Shown here one piece after another: positions 44,676-54,513 of a DNA stretch of 64,000 nt; positions within the stretch are counted from its first letter, which is position 1, and every line of letters starts with the position of its first letter. The stretch lies in contig OY992538.1 of NCBI GenBank assembly GCA_963921195.1, positions 1,922,001 through 1,986,000 on the forward strand, in the 5' to 3' direction. Both the position numbers and the translations under genes were made by a program. The notes under the pieces were generated by a model. It was not told the origin of the DNA. It was given only the letters and a program-made list of their open reading frames with translations, and did not search any database. This stretch comes from Pegoplata infirma. Lineage: Eukaryota > Arthropoda > Insecta > Diptera > Anthomyiidae.

Positions 44676-45991
44676 TTAATTCAAACTCTGTTCAATGTTC
44701 CTAATGAACATTATAACAGAGGATGGAGAAGCTAGCCTTATATCCTCAGAATTAAGCAATTCCTTGTCTAAGAACCGTCTTCTGATCCTACATATTGCGA
44801 TGCATTCACACAATATGTGTTGCGTTGTTTCTACTTCCTCAAGACAAAGTCGACACAAAGACGATGCACAAAGGTTTAAATTATGCAAGTGATAATTTAC
44901 CTTATAATGCCCGGTGAGAAAACCTGTCAGTAACCTAATGTCACTTTTGGTGTGATTAAGTATACTTCCATATGATAATGGAGCGATTAGTGCTTTGGAT
45001 TGTCGTAGACCTCCTGAATTTTCCCACAAGTTCAAGAAGTCGGTTCTTCTAAACCCTTAATCATGTTCGAGAAGGTGGACCAGTTTACCCCACAATAGGG
45101 TTCGGGTCCGGTCATAGGAGTAGCGGAGGCATTTCTGGCAAGCTCTTCCGCTATCTCATTACCCTCAAAACCTCTATGACCAGGGATCCAAAATAGAGTA
45201 ATTTTGTTTCTCCCGGCCAGCTGCTGAAGGGTATTAAAACATTCCAGTGTCATTTTGGATTTAAATTCCCAAGAACACAGCGCTTGAAGTGCTGCCTGGC
45301 TATCAGAGAAGATTGAAATATGAGTACCCTTCATACCCTTTGCAATATTAACTCTAGCGCATATTGTAATAGCCTGAATTTCAGCCTGAAAAACTGTAGG
45401 CCACCTACCCATTGGTTCGGAGATCCGCGTGTTTGGACCGTAGACACCAGCGCCAACTCCAGAAGACATTTTGGATCCGTCAGTATACCAGTTTAGGCTT
45501 CTAGTATCCACATATGGACCACCTTCATCCCACTCTGGTCTACTCGGTATCACGATCTCAAATTTCCTTCCAAAGCGAAGCACAGTGTTAATTCTATCCG
45601 TCGGCATATCTAGGTTTTCCCTAATTCCTATTGAAGAAAGAATATTGGAGTGACCGCTCAAGTTGCGAGGGTCAGAGTAATCGATATTCATTCTACGCGC
45701 AGCCATAGTTGCAGTAGATCTAATAAATATGTCGAGAGGTATGAGACCCAAAATGGCTTCTTGAGCCAAAGTTGGACAGGTTCTCATAGCACCCGTGATT
45801 AGAGTGCAGGCCAGACGCTGTACCTTGCCTAGTCTTACGGTGGCATCCCCCTGCATAGTCTTCGGCCACCAGACTATGGCAGCGTATGTCATGATCGGTC
45901 TTACAATCATCTTGTAGATCCACATGACCATTTTGGGGCTCAATCCCCAGGTCCTACCAACAATCCTATTCGCTGCCCATAATGCCGACAA
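44676..45991 (-). pseudogene. retrotransposon ORF2 C-terminal part: RT end, RNase H, zinc knuckle (frameshifted)
   Basis: The first frame (45991-45032, 319 codons) opens with an RT C-terminal segment (WIYKMIVRPIMTYAAIVW, KVQRLACTLITGAMRTCP). An RNase H domain follows, with the acidic residues of WYTDGSK, FQAEIQAI and FSDSQAAL and the motif GHRGFEGNEIAEELA. The last catalytic Asp, normally in the NExAD context, is Glu here. A stop at 45032-45034 and a shift to another frame follow; the second frame (45034-44676, about 119 residues) holds CRLC...H...C, a CCHC knuckle typical of LINE C-termini. The single frameshift and the missing endonuclease and RT core make it non-functional. The clade is an inference from domain order. 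Confidence 0.85.
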
Positions 45992-46007
45992 TCCTATTCG
46001 CTGCCCA
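45960..46007. repeat. 28-bp tandem duplication at the LINE 5' junction
   Basis: ACAATCCTATTCGCTGCCCA occurs at 45960-45979 and again at 45988-46007. The period is 28 bp, immediately inside the truncated 5' end. Confidence 0.85.
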
Positions 46008-46010
46008 ATG

Positions 46011-46023
46011 ATCTTGGATCATT
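46011..46023 (+). repeat. LINE target-site duplication (right)
   Basis: Second exact copy of ATCTTGGATCATT. Confidence 0.85.
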
Positions 46024-46295
46024 GTTTCAGCAAATATTAAAAGTACTTTTAATCCCCGTTAAGAAACGGAATTTCCAAAAAAACTTTTCCCAATCTCTTT
46101 TTTCACCGAAGGATTTTACATTCGAAATTTTAAGTATCTGGGGCCATTATATCAGGAAATAAATATGTACACTTTTTTATTCCTTTTAACCCCATTATTT
46201 TCCGAGAGGCGAACCTTTTCCAATTTAAAGTTTCTATGTTTATTATTTCAGGAAATAAAAAAGTACCAAAAAGTGTACTTTCGGCATATTTAACA

Positions 46296-47296
46296 AAACG
46301 TACTTTTTATAAAAGGTACTTTTTCTAAAAGGTACTTTTTATAAAAGGTGCTTATGATAAAAGGTACTTTTTATAAAAGGTACTTTTTATAAAAGGTACT
46401 TTTTATAAAATCTACTTTTTATAAAAGGTACTTTTTATAAAAGGTAATTTTTATAAAAGGTACTTTTTATAAAAGGTACTTTTTATAAAAGGTACTTTTT
46501 ATAAAAGGTACATTTTATAAAAGGTACTTTTTTTAAAAGGTACTTTTTATAAAAGGTACTTTTTATAAAAGGTACTTTTTATAAAAGGTACTTTTTATAA
46601 AAGGTACTTTTTATAAAAGGTACTTTTTATAAAAGGTACTTTTTATAAAAGGTACTTTTTATAAAAGGTACTTTTTATAAAAGGTACTTTTTATAAAAGG
46701 TACTTTTTATAAAAGGTACTTTTTATAAAAGGTACTTTTTATAAAAGGTACTTTTTATAAAAGGTACTTTTTATAAAAGGTACTTTTTATAAAAGGTACT
46801 TTTTATAAAAGGTACTTTTTATAAAGGTACTTTTTATAAAAGGTACTTTTTATAAAAGGTACTTTTTATAAAAGGTTCTTTTTATAAAAGGTACTTTTTA
46901 TAAAAGGTGCTTTTTATAAAAGGTACTTTTTATAAAAGGTACTTTTTATAAAAGGTACTTTTTATAAAAGGTACTTTTTATAAAAGGTACTTTTTATAAA
47001 AGGTACTTTTTATAAAAGGTACTTTTTATAAAAGGTACTTTTTATAAAAGGTACTTTTTATAAAAGGTACTTTTTATAAAAGGTACTTTTTATAAAAGGT
47101 ACTTTTTATAAAAGGTACTTTTTATAAAAGGTACTTTTTATAAAAGGTACTTTTTATAAAAGGTACTTTTTATAAAAGGTACTTTTTATAAAAGGTACTT
47201 TTTATAAAAGGTACTTTTTATAAAAGGTACTTTTTATAAAAGGTACTTTTTATAAAAGGTACTTTTTTATAAAAGGTACTTTTTATAAAAGGTACC
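46296..47296 (+). repeat. 16-bp satellite array, ~62 copies
   Basis: The unit GGTACTTTTTATAAAA is repeated head to tail for about 1 kb with very few substitutions; one unit near 46826 has lost an A and one near 47267 has gained a T. The unit includes the perfect palindrome TTTTATAAAA and a near-palindrome AAAAGGTACTTTT. It grew from the AAAAAGTACC motif of the surrounding array. Confidence 0.95.
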
Positions 47297-47299
47297 ATT

Positions 47300-48165
47300 A
47301 TTTCAGTAAATTAAAAAAAGTACCAAAAGTACACTTTTTCCATTTTAGTCCCGTAGAGTCAACATTGGCACAAACCCAGCCTTGGTGAATATTTTTTCCG
47401 GGAGGAGAACCTACATTGCAAATTTTAAGTTTTTAGGACCATTATTTAAGAAAATATAAAAGGTACCAAAAGTACAGTTTTTTACCCTTTTTACCCCTAA
47501 GAATCAACATTGGTAAAATCTAGCCTTAGTAGATTTATATTCCGGGAGCTGAACATACATTCAAAATTTCATGTGGCTAGGACCATTTTTTAAGGAAATA
47601 TAAAAGGTACCAAAGGTACATTTTTTACCCTTTTTACCCCCTTAGAATCAACATTGGCAAAAATCCGGCCTTACTGGATATATATTCCGGGAGGTGGACA
47701 TACAGTCCAAATTTCAAGTCTCTGTGACCATTATTTCAGGAGATATAAAAAGTACCAAAAGTACAGTTTTTTACCTTTTTGTCCCCTTAGAATCAACTTT
47801 GGCAAAAATCCGGCCTTACTGGATCTATATTCCGGGAGGTGGACCTACAGTCCAAACTTCAAGTCTCTGTGACCATTATTTCAGGAGATATAAAAAGTAC
47901 CAAATGTACAGTTTTTTACCCTTTTTGTCCCCTTAGAATCAACATTTGCAAAAATCCGGCCTTACTGGATCTATATTCCGGGAGGTGGACATACAGTCCA
48001 AGTTTCAAGTCTCTATGACCATTATTTCAGGAGATATAAAAAGTACCAAAAGTACAGTTTTTTACCCTTTTTACCCCCTTAGAATCAACACTGGCAAAAA
48101 TCCGGCCTTAGTGGATCTATATTCCGGGAGGTGGACCTACAGTCCAAATTTCAAGTCTCTACCTT
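47300..48165 (+). repeat. ~145-bp tandem repeat, about six units
   Basis: The marker GACCATTATTT occurs at about 47437, 47581, 47726, 47871 and 48017, with spacing 144-146 bp. Each unit has the order GTACCAAAAGTACA, TTTTTACCC, GAATCAACATTGGCAAAAAT, CCGGCCTTACTGG and ATATTCCGGGAGGTGGACC. The overlapping open frames here are repeat artefacts. Confidence 0.9.
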
Positions 48166-48198
48166 CAGCGGTTTGGGCTGGGCGATGATGAATGAGTA

Positions 48199-48228
48199 TG
48201 TCAGTCAGTCAGTCAGTCAGTCAGTCAG
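48199..48228 (+). repeat. (GTCA)7 microsatellite
   Basis: A tetranucleotide run at the right edge of the tandem array, followed by CACATTACTCTTTTATATAT. It probably belongs to the terminus of the element carrying the subrepeats. Confidence 0.85.
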
Positions 48229-48345
48229 TCACATTACTCTTTTATATATATAGATTTTTTTTTTTTTTTGCAATAAGAAAAAAAGTTAAATATATTATAC
48301 ATTTTATTTTATACATATGAAAATTGCATTTACCGATTTTAAAAA

Positions 48346-49345
48346 TAACAAGTAGAAAAATTAAATTCGACTTGGCCGAATCTATGAATACCCTCCACAA
48401 TGCCCATTTTAAGTGATAGTAAATTTTCTAACGTGAAAAAAAATAACAGTTATGACTAGAAATATTTTATTTTGTGTAAAAAAAATTTTTTTAGTAATTT
48501 TTGAAAAAAAAAAAATACAATTTTTTTTTTGAGTGTAAAATTTTTTCGAATTTTACATTCAAAAAAAAAAATTACTAATTTTTTTTTGAGTGTAAAATTT
48601 TTTTTGAGTGTAAAATTTTTTCGAATTTTACATTCAAAAAAAAATTTACTAATTTTTTTTTTGGGTGTAAAATTTTTTTTGAGTGTAAAATTTTTTTCGA
48701 GTGTATTTTTTTTTTGTTTTGGTATAAAAATATTTTTGAGTGACAAAAATACGTTTTAAAATATTTTTGTGACTTACCAATGGGTTTTAAAGAGGTTTAA
48801 CTGGTTTTCACCACGTGAATTTAAGGTGAAGCTAATCTGATATTCACGGTTTTGCTAATAACTTTTGAACCACTGGACCGATTTGGGTGAAATTCAACAC
48901 GAACTGGGCTGGAGGAACGAAAAACATATATGCCAAGCTTCAGCATCCTCAGAATTGATTTTCGAAAGTTATAGTGCATTTTATCTCATAAATTCACGAA
49001 AAACCCTTGCCGAAATTCAGTCTTTTGCTCATAACTTTTGAACCACTGGACCGATTTCTCTGGATTGCAATACCAACCTGACCAGGTAAATTCCCAACAT
49101 ATATGCCAAACTTCAGGAGCCTCCGTAAAGTCTTTCAAAAGTTAGCGTGTTTTCAACAGACAGACAGACAGACAGACAGACAGACGGACGGACGGACGGA
49201 CGGACGGACATCGCTAGATCGTCTTAAAATCGATCGAGGATCATGAATATATACTTTATGGGGTCCTAGACCAATATTTCGAGGTGTTACAAACGGAATG
49301 ACAAACTTATATATACCCTCTATCACTAGAGTGGAGGGTATAATA
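48346..49345 (+). mobile_element. mini-me/DINE-1-like element, near complete
   Basis: It runs from AACAAGTAGAAAAATTAAAT, TCGACTTGGCCGAATC and ATACCCTCCAC. Next come TGAGTGTAAAATTTTTT repeats, AACTTTTGAACCACTGGACC (twice), the (GACA)n(GACG)n tract at about 49159-49208, ATCGCTAGATCGTC and ACTTTATGGGGTCC. It ends in the hairpin TACCCTCTATCACTAGAGTG with GAGGGTA. The region 48530-48720 has internal inverted TGAGTGTAAAATTTTTTTCG repeats. Confidence 0.85.
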
Positions 49346-50215
49346 AGGCCAAAAACCTTTAGCAAAGCTTTTTTAGCTTCTTTTCACTTTAACCCATTGA
49401 ATTAAATTTCATCCGAAACCGATCTGGTTTTGAGGAAGTGTTAAATATCCAGCGAAAACACATGTGTCCCATGAATGTCTCACCTAGAAAAGTTTTACAG
49501 TAACTATTTACGGTAATTCAAAGAGTTTTTAGTTAAAGTTTGTTTTAACGTTTGATCGTTTGTTTTTCAAGGAATCAAAAATATTGACTGGTTTATACAG
49601 TTATTAAAAAAATAAACTACAAAATTTACGGAAAAATATTTTTTATCAGTCAAATGATTTGTGACTGATTATTTCGCATAATTTTACAGAAGTACGGTTT
49701 TTGTAGTTTGTTTTTCAAAAAAAAATATATTTTTGCTCCACAAAATTAAAAAATTGTAAACATTTAAAATAACTGAAATATCATTTGTTTTTACGGTAGT
49801 TCTAGTCATTTATTAACGTTCAAAAATAACTAAAAAAGTATGTTGTTATGAAACAAAAAACAAATATAGTCGACATCTCAAAAACCCGTTAGTCGATTTA
49901 AACTTACTTTCTACTTCAATCATAATATTTGCAAATAATTTTATTCGCTTAGAATTTAAAAAAAGTTGCTTCATCATTTTTTTATACTCAAGTTTTAGGC
50001 TTTTAGAAAATATGCCACCTGTTTGCTTTTAGAGGTCCCAAAAAAGAAAAGAAGAAGTCACACAAGAAAAACTATTTACCCAAAAACTTTGGACATTTAT
50101 TTAAACCACAAGGAAACATTAAACTCCCACTTTCATACTTTAATATTATATATTTGTAGTTATCTGTGTGTTTGTGTTTAGACGTTGTAAGTAGCAATAT
50201 ATGTAACGAATATAT
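49346..50215. other. mostly single-copy sequence
   Basis: No gene was found. A pyrimidine-rich acceptor-like site at about 50030 (TGTTTGCTTTTAG) leads into AGGTCCCAAAAAAGAAAAG, but no donor follows. Confidence 0.35.
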
Positions 50216-50595
50216 CGTCACCTAAAATGCAAAAGGCCCTAACTAACAAACAATTCAAAATCGGTATTTTGATTAATTCTGGTGAATTTTGTTAACCTAC
50301 ACGACCTTACCAAGAATAAGGGTCACATAATAAAAATTTGCGATTTTATAGCCAAAAATTAAAAACATGTGAATTGCGAAATCACTAATGAACGTGACTA
50401 TAAATATATTTTAAAATCATTTTGTGATTAAATTTGATACATGTTAACAAAACTTACGTCCTCACAAAATTTTAGCCCAATTTAATCAAAACGAACAAAA
50501 TTATTAACAAATTCAATATTTTATTCAATATTGTTTTTTGCTTCTCCTGTAAAATTAATAAAATGTTGGTTAGAGCCTTTTGCATTTTAGGTGAC
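50216..50595. mobile_element. 380-bp MITE with CGTCACCTAAAATGCAAAAG ends
   Basis: The left end CGTCACCTAAAATGCAAAAG is mirrored by CTTTTGCATTTTAGGTGACG at the right, with ATAT on both flanks. GCCCTAACTAAC and GTTGGTTAGAGC extend the pairing. Confidence 0.8.
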
Positions 50596-50718
50596 GATAT
50601 GAAACTAAGTAAATGTCTATACCAAAAATCAGACAAAGTTAAAGCTGTAAGAAAAAAAGTAAAAACAAATTTAATGAAGCTGTAAATTTGATTGTCGCAT
50701 AAACAAAACTTTACTTAC

Positions 50719-50764
50719 CCTCCTGGTGCCGCAACTTGCCTTGTTCCTTGTTCTTTTCCTTTTG
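50719..50764 (-). CDS. candidate 46-nt micro-exon, unknown gene
   Basis: On the minus strand, TTTTCCTAG precedes a compact segment of about 50% G+C that ends in GAGG|GTAAGT. A branch-point-like AACTAAAT lies about 30 nt before the acceptor. All three frames are open; one reads QKEKNKEQGKLRHQE and another KGKEQGTRQVAAPGG. The length is not a multiple of three, so it would change phase. In a background of roughly 25-30% G+C, bounded by two good splice signals and free of repeats, it looks like a small internal exon of a gene on the strand opposite otp. No protein family was recognised and no partner exon was identified. It could also be a chance match. Confidence 0.35.
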
Positions 50765-51246
50765 CTAGGAAAACCTTTAAACATTTAGTTATTTGCTTGT
50801 GAGTTGGTGCTCTGATTCTTTTATTTGTTTGGAAAAATAAAATATGTGTTTGTGCTTTTTGCTTTTTACCCAGGGTAGTCATTTTCATAATACCTTTTCA
50901 GCTGCTTAAATTTGAGTTTATGTGATTTTCATAAAGTATACTTTTAGGCTTTAACTGTAAAATATAATAAAAGCATATTTTATTGGGTGGTAAATTTTAT
51001 TTACATTCTTTTAAATTTCATGCAACAACATTGTGTTGGAAAATTAAATTCTCTTAAATAAACTAAATCAAAACCTAATTTTGTTGTTTTTTGTGGTTTT
51101 GAGAAATAAACAAAACAAAGTTCTTTTAATGATTTGTACTACACAACTAGTTGCAGTACACTTAAAAGAAAAACTCTGTCAAAAAATATGTAAAACGACT
51201 TTCAATTTGATTTAGCAAATTTTTAGCAGATTTTTCTGCTAAACTG
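50765..51246. other. mostly single-copy sequence
   Basis: No gene is supported beyond the adjacent micro-exon candidate. Confidence 0.3.
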
Positions 51247-51379
51247 CACTAAAAATAATAACTCTGTAAAATAGTCTGTTAAATGACTGTAATCTCAGTT
51301 AAACAGATATTTGACAGAGTTTTCTGTCAAAATACAGATTTAAAGAAAATACTTTGTATTTTGTTGTATATATACATAT

Positions 51380-52808
51380 GGGGCATTCCATGTGAAATCG
51401 GACACTTTGAAAAACTTTTTTTTTAGATTTTCCCAATTTGTTTACAGTTTTTAGTACCCTTCGAAGACTCCTTCGTGGTAAATTTTCAGATTTTTTTGAT
51501 GACCCGTTTAAAAGATATCGAATTTTTAAAAATTGGTAGTTTGTTCCTTTACTCAAACTTCTTTTAATCATAACTTCTTCAATAATGGTCCAAATTTCAA
51601 ACACACCAACCCTCTATCTTTAACTGTTAAGGCGGTCCCCATACAATTTTTTTTTATTTTTTGTAAATTTGTTTTATTTAATCAGCTTCTACCGGTCCAT
51701 TGGTGCGTCCGAGAGGGTTCATTAGTGAGACAGACCCCCATTTATTTTTACCTTACAACATTTTTTCAAAACATACCTACGCCCTATCTCCACTCCCTAA
51801 GTAGGCTCCCATACAAAATTACATTTTTATAAAATTTGCTCAAACTGTTATTTGTATGGGGGCCTACTTAGGGAGTGGAGATAGGGCGTGGGTATGTTTG
51901 GAAAAAATATTGTAGGGTAAAAATAAATGGGGGTCGGTCTCACTAATGACCCCTCTCGGACGCACCATTGGACCGGTAGAAGCTGATTAAATAAAACAAA
52001 TTTACAAAAAATAAAAAAATTTCTATGGGGACCGCCTTAACAGTTAAAGATAGAGTGTAGGTGTGTTCAGAGAAAATGTTTGGACTAAAAAAATATTGTG
52101 GGTCGGTCATATATTTTGTTGCTCTAAGGGCACTATTAGGGCAGTTAGAGCGGTTGGAACAAATTTTAAAAAATGTCGTTTTGTGTGGGAGCCCCCTTAG
52201 AAATTGGAGATAGGGTATTAGTTTGTTCCAAAGAAATGCTAAGACGTAAAAATTAATGGCGGTCTGTCTTATAAAGGACCCCTCTATGACGCACCATTGG
52301 AGCAGTAGAATTGATTTTAAGATTGGAAAATTACAATAAAATTTTTTCAAAAAATTTAAAAAAATAGTAATAATCGTTATCCCACGATCTTCCTGGGCAA
52401 AAAATTTGTAGAATTGAAAGAAGTTTTACACAAAAAAATTTCAAAAAATTCGAAGAGTACAAACATTTTCAAAAATGAGATTTAAATTTTAAAACTTAAA
52501 AATCGCATACTAGAGCGCTTTTAAGAATTTTTTGGGATTTTTTTTTAGAAAGAACGTAAAAAAAACAAAAATTTTTAAAAAAAAAATTTGAAATTTGGAC
52601 CATTATTGAAGAAGTTATGACTAAAAGAAGTTTGAGTAAAGGAACAAACTACCAATTTTTAAAAATTCGATATCTTTTGAACGGGTCATCAAAAAAATCT
52701 GAAAATTTACCACGAAGGAGTTTTCGAAGGGTACTAAAAATTGTAAACAAATTGGGAAAATCGAAAAAAAAAGTTTTTCAAAGTGTCCGATTTCACATGG
52801 AATGCCCC
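51380..52808. mobile_element. GGCATTCCA foldback family, copy 3
   Basis: The ends GGGGCATTCCATGTGAAATC and (reversed) the same sequence cap ~220-bp arms. Inside, a second palindrome (about 51620-51830 against 51850-52060) carries GGCGGTCCCCATACAA, CCGGTCCATTGGTGCGTCCG and CCCTATCTCCACTCCCTAAG. A third degenerate repeat of this block follows at about 52080-52330. Open frames on both strands arise from the mirror symmetry. Confidence 0.8.
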
Positions 52809-52883
52809 ATATATATATGTCCTTTATTTATCTAAATATAAATAGAATTACATTTCTGAACACCATAAATACTTAAATAAAGT

Positions 52884-53589
52884 TCAGTGTGAACATAGGG
52901 CGTCAACAAATTCTCTCCATCTGATTCTATCTCTGGCAATTGTTTTTGTTTGATTCCAGGATACTCGAGCAAGTAAGCATTCTTGTTTAAGGCAACGAAC
53001 CCAGGTGTTGCGGGGCCTACCTTGGCGGCGTTGTCCTTGGGGGTTCCAGTCGAGGGCTGTTCTTGCAATTTCTGTTTGTGGTCTTCGCAATATGTGGCCT
53101 ATCCACGTCCACTTCCGTTTACGAATATCAATGTGTACTGGCAAGGAGTTTGCTCTTTGGAGCAGAGCTTCATTTGAAATACGATCTGGCCAGTGGATGT
53201 TAAAGATCTGTCTTAGACATTTGTTGATGAAAGTTTGAATTTTTCTAGTGGTAGCTTGCGTTAAGCTCCATGTGGTGCAGCCGTAAAGTAATACTGACTT
53301 CACACTGCAGTTAAAAATGCGGATTTTGGTTTTCCGAGAAATATTATTTCTTCGCCAAATTTTAGATAAGGAGAAGAAGGCTACTCGAGCTTTATTAATG
53401 CGATCGGTAACGTCAGCATTTGAACCACCATCCTTAGTTATCTTGCTACCAAGATAACAAAAAGCATCTACATCTTCAATACGTTGGTCATTTATTATTA
53501 ATGGGGTAACGATATCTGTACCTATGCGCATAAGCTTTGTTTTACTTATGTTAATTTTTAAACCAACTTTTTTGGCGTTTTTAGACAGA
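52884..53589 (-). pseudogene. reverse transcriptase C-terminal fragment (LINE)
   Basis: One open frame of about 235 codons with no internal stop, running from the truncated 5' junction to TGA at 52884. It starts in the RT thumb region (KKVGLKINISKTKLM). Then come DAFCYLGSKITKDGGS, RINKARVAFFSLSKIWR, VKSVLLYGCTTWSLT, HWPDRISNEALLQR, RKWTWIGHILRR and GRPRNTWVRCL. This arrangement is typical of LINE proteins usually annotated as endonuclease-reverse transcriptase or craniofacial development protein 2-like. The endonuclease and the catalytic YxDD region are missing, so it is inactive. The intact frame suggests a fairly recent insertion. Confidence 0.85.
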
Positions 53590-54176
53590 CTATTTTGTTG
53601 TTACAAGAAAACAAAGTTTCGTCTGTTATGTTACATTTAACTTTGTAGTTTTTATTTTACAGATAATTAACAGAGTTTTCTGCTAAAATAAGTTTGAAAA
53701 TACTTTGTACTTTTTTGTAAACAAAATAAGTTTTATCTGTATTTTTACTTATTACTATGTAATGTTAATTTTATCTGCATTTGTTATTTTGAGAAAAAAA
53801 AAAACTAAAAAGTGCGAGAAAATTTTTCAGAAAAAACTGTAAATTTACAAATATTTTTCTGTAAAACTTTGGTTGCATCAAGTAAATTTTACAAATATAT
53901 GTAAATTTACAGAGTTTTTTACTAGAAACTTTGTAAATACATTTTTTTTAGTCGAAATCATTTTATAAATTTAATAGTAAAATTAAACAGTTTTCTTTGT
54001 TAAAAGGAGCTCATACTTTCCAATATTTTACTAAAAACTCTGTAAATTAACAGATTTTTTGTCCAAACCATTTTATAGTAAAATTAACAAATTATGTTGC
54101 TAGCTGGTAATGTATTGTGTACTCTGTTAAATTAGCTGAATTTTTCTGTAATTTAACAGAGTTATTATTTTTAGTG

Positions 54177-54513
54177 TGGTTATTTTTCTAAAATCTCTGT
54201 CATTCTGTTTTAGAAAATAACAGCAAATTTATTGCGTTTTTACTGATTCTGTTTGCTGAATTTAAAAATATTTTTAACATATTTTTAGCAGATTATTTTT
54301 TAATTACACAGACATAGTTTGTTGTCATTCTATTTTCAAGAAAATTTCTAAGATTTTTTTCAAAATTTTAATTTTTTTTACTTTTTTTTTTTTTTGCAAT
54401 CAAAACGATATTTTTTTTAAACATATTTTTTAACATATCTTTGGCAGATTATTTTTTAATTATACAGAAATAATTTGCTGTCATCCTTTCAAGAAAGCTT
54501 TCTTAAGAGACTT
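54177..54513. other. MITE-derived AT-rich sequence
   Basis: AGCAGATTATTTTTTAATTA and related CTGCTAAATT motifs repeat here. No ends and no gene. Confidence 0.35.

Larger units (their letters stand above)
44592..46010 (-). mobile_element. 5'-truncated non-LTR retrotransposon with RNase H
   Basis: The insertion runs on the minus strand from 46010 to a poly(A) tail at about 44604-44592 and is bounded by the exact 13-bp duplication ATCTTGGATCATT. It keeps only the end of ORF2: the reverse-transcriptase C-terminus, an RNase H domain and a CCHC-like knuckle, followed by a short GC-rich 3' UTR. Target-primed reverse transcription with 5' truncation explains the structure. RNase H in a LINE suggests the I/LOA/R1 group. 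It inserted into a unit of the ~145-bp array. Confidence 0.88.
44440..48230. repeat. large decayed tandem-repeat region (~145-bp units), interrupted
   Basis: A unit carrying CCATTATTTCAGG, AAAAAGTACCAAAAGTACA and TTTTTACCCC, then CCGGGAGGTGGACCTACA, recurs from about 44440 to 48170. Its best-preserved part is 47300-48165. A truncated LINE (44592-46010) and a 16-bp satellite (46296-47296) lie inside it. Confidence 0.75.
51368..53590 (-). mobile_element. 5'-truncated non-LTR retrotransposon, tail disrupted by a foldback
   Basis: An 11-bp duplication TATTTTGTTGT flanks it (51357-51367, 53591-53601). The coding remnant occupies 53589-52884 and is followed by a TA-rich tail in which the GGCATTCC foldback (51380-52808) is nested. 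Confidence 0.75.
51247..54176. mobile_element. CACTCAAAATAAT-family MITE split by a LINE insertion
   Basis: The left end CACTAAAAATAATAACTCTG (51247) and right end CAGAGTTATTATTTTTAGTG (54176) are inverted. The family's interior breaks after TATTTTGTTGT at 51367 and resumes after a second TATTTTGTTGT at 53601, which continues into the expected ACAAAGTTTC. The 2.2 kb between is foreign. Confidence 0.78.

Noticed and set aside
46296..47296. A CRISPR array
   Set aside because: The repeats are head to tail with no spacers and the DNA is eukaryotic. It is a satellite.
47654..48188. Overlapping 72-80 residue proteins with repeated WIYIPGG-like peptides
   Set aside because: They translate the ~145-bp tandem repeat in shifting frames. 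No start, stop or splice signals are shared among units.
50030..50085. A plus-strand exon after TGTTTGCTTTTAG
   Set aside because: The acceptor is good, but no GT donor follows within a plausible exon and the composition is A-rich rather than coding.
51299..52350. Several 70-135 codon frames on both strands
   Set aside because: They mirror each other within the GGCATTCC foldback and have no domain or splice evidence.
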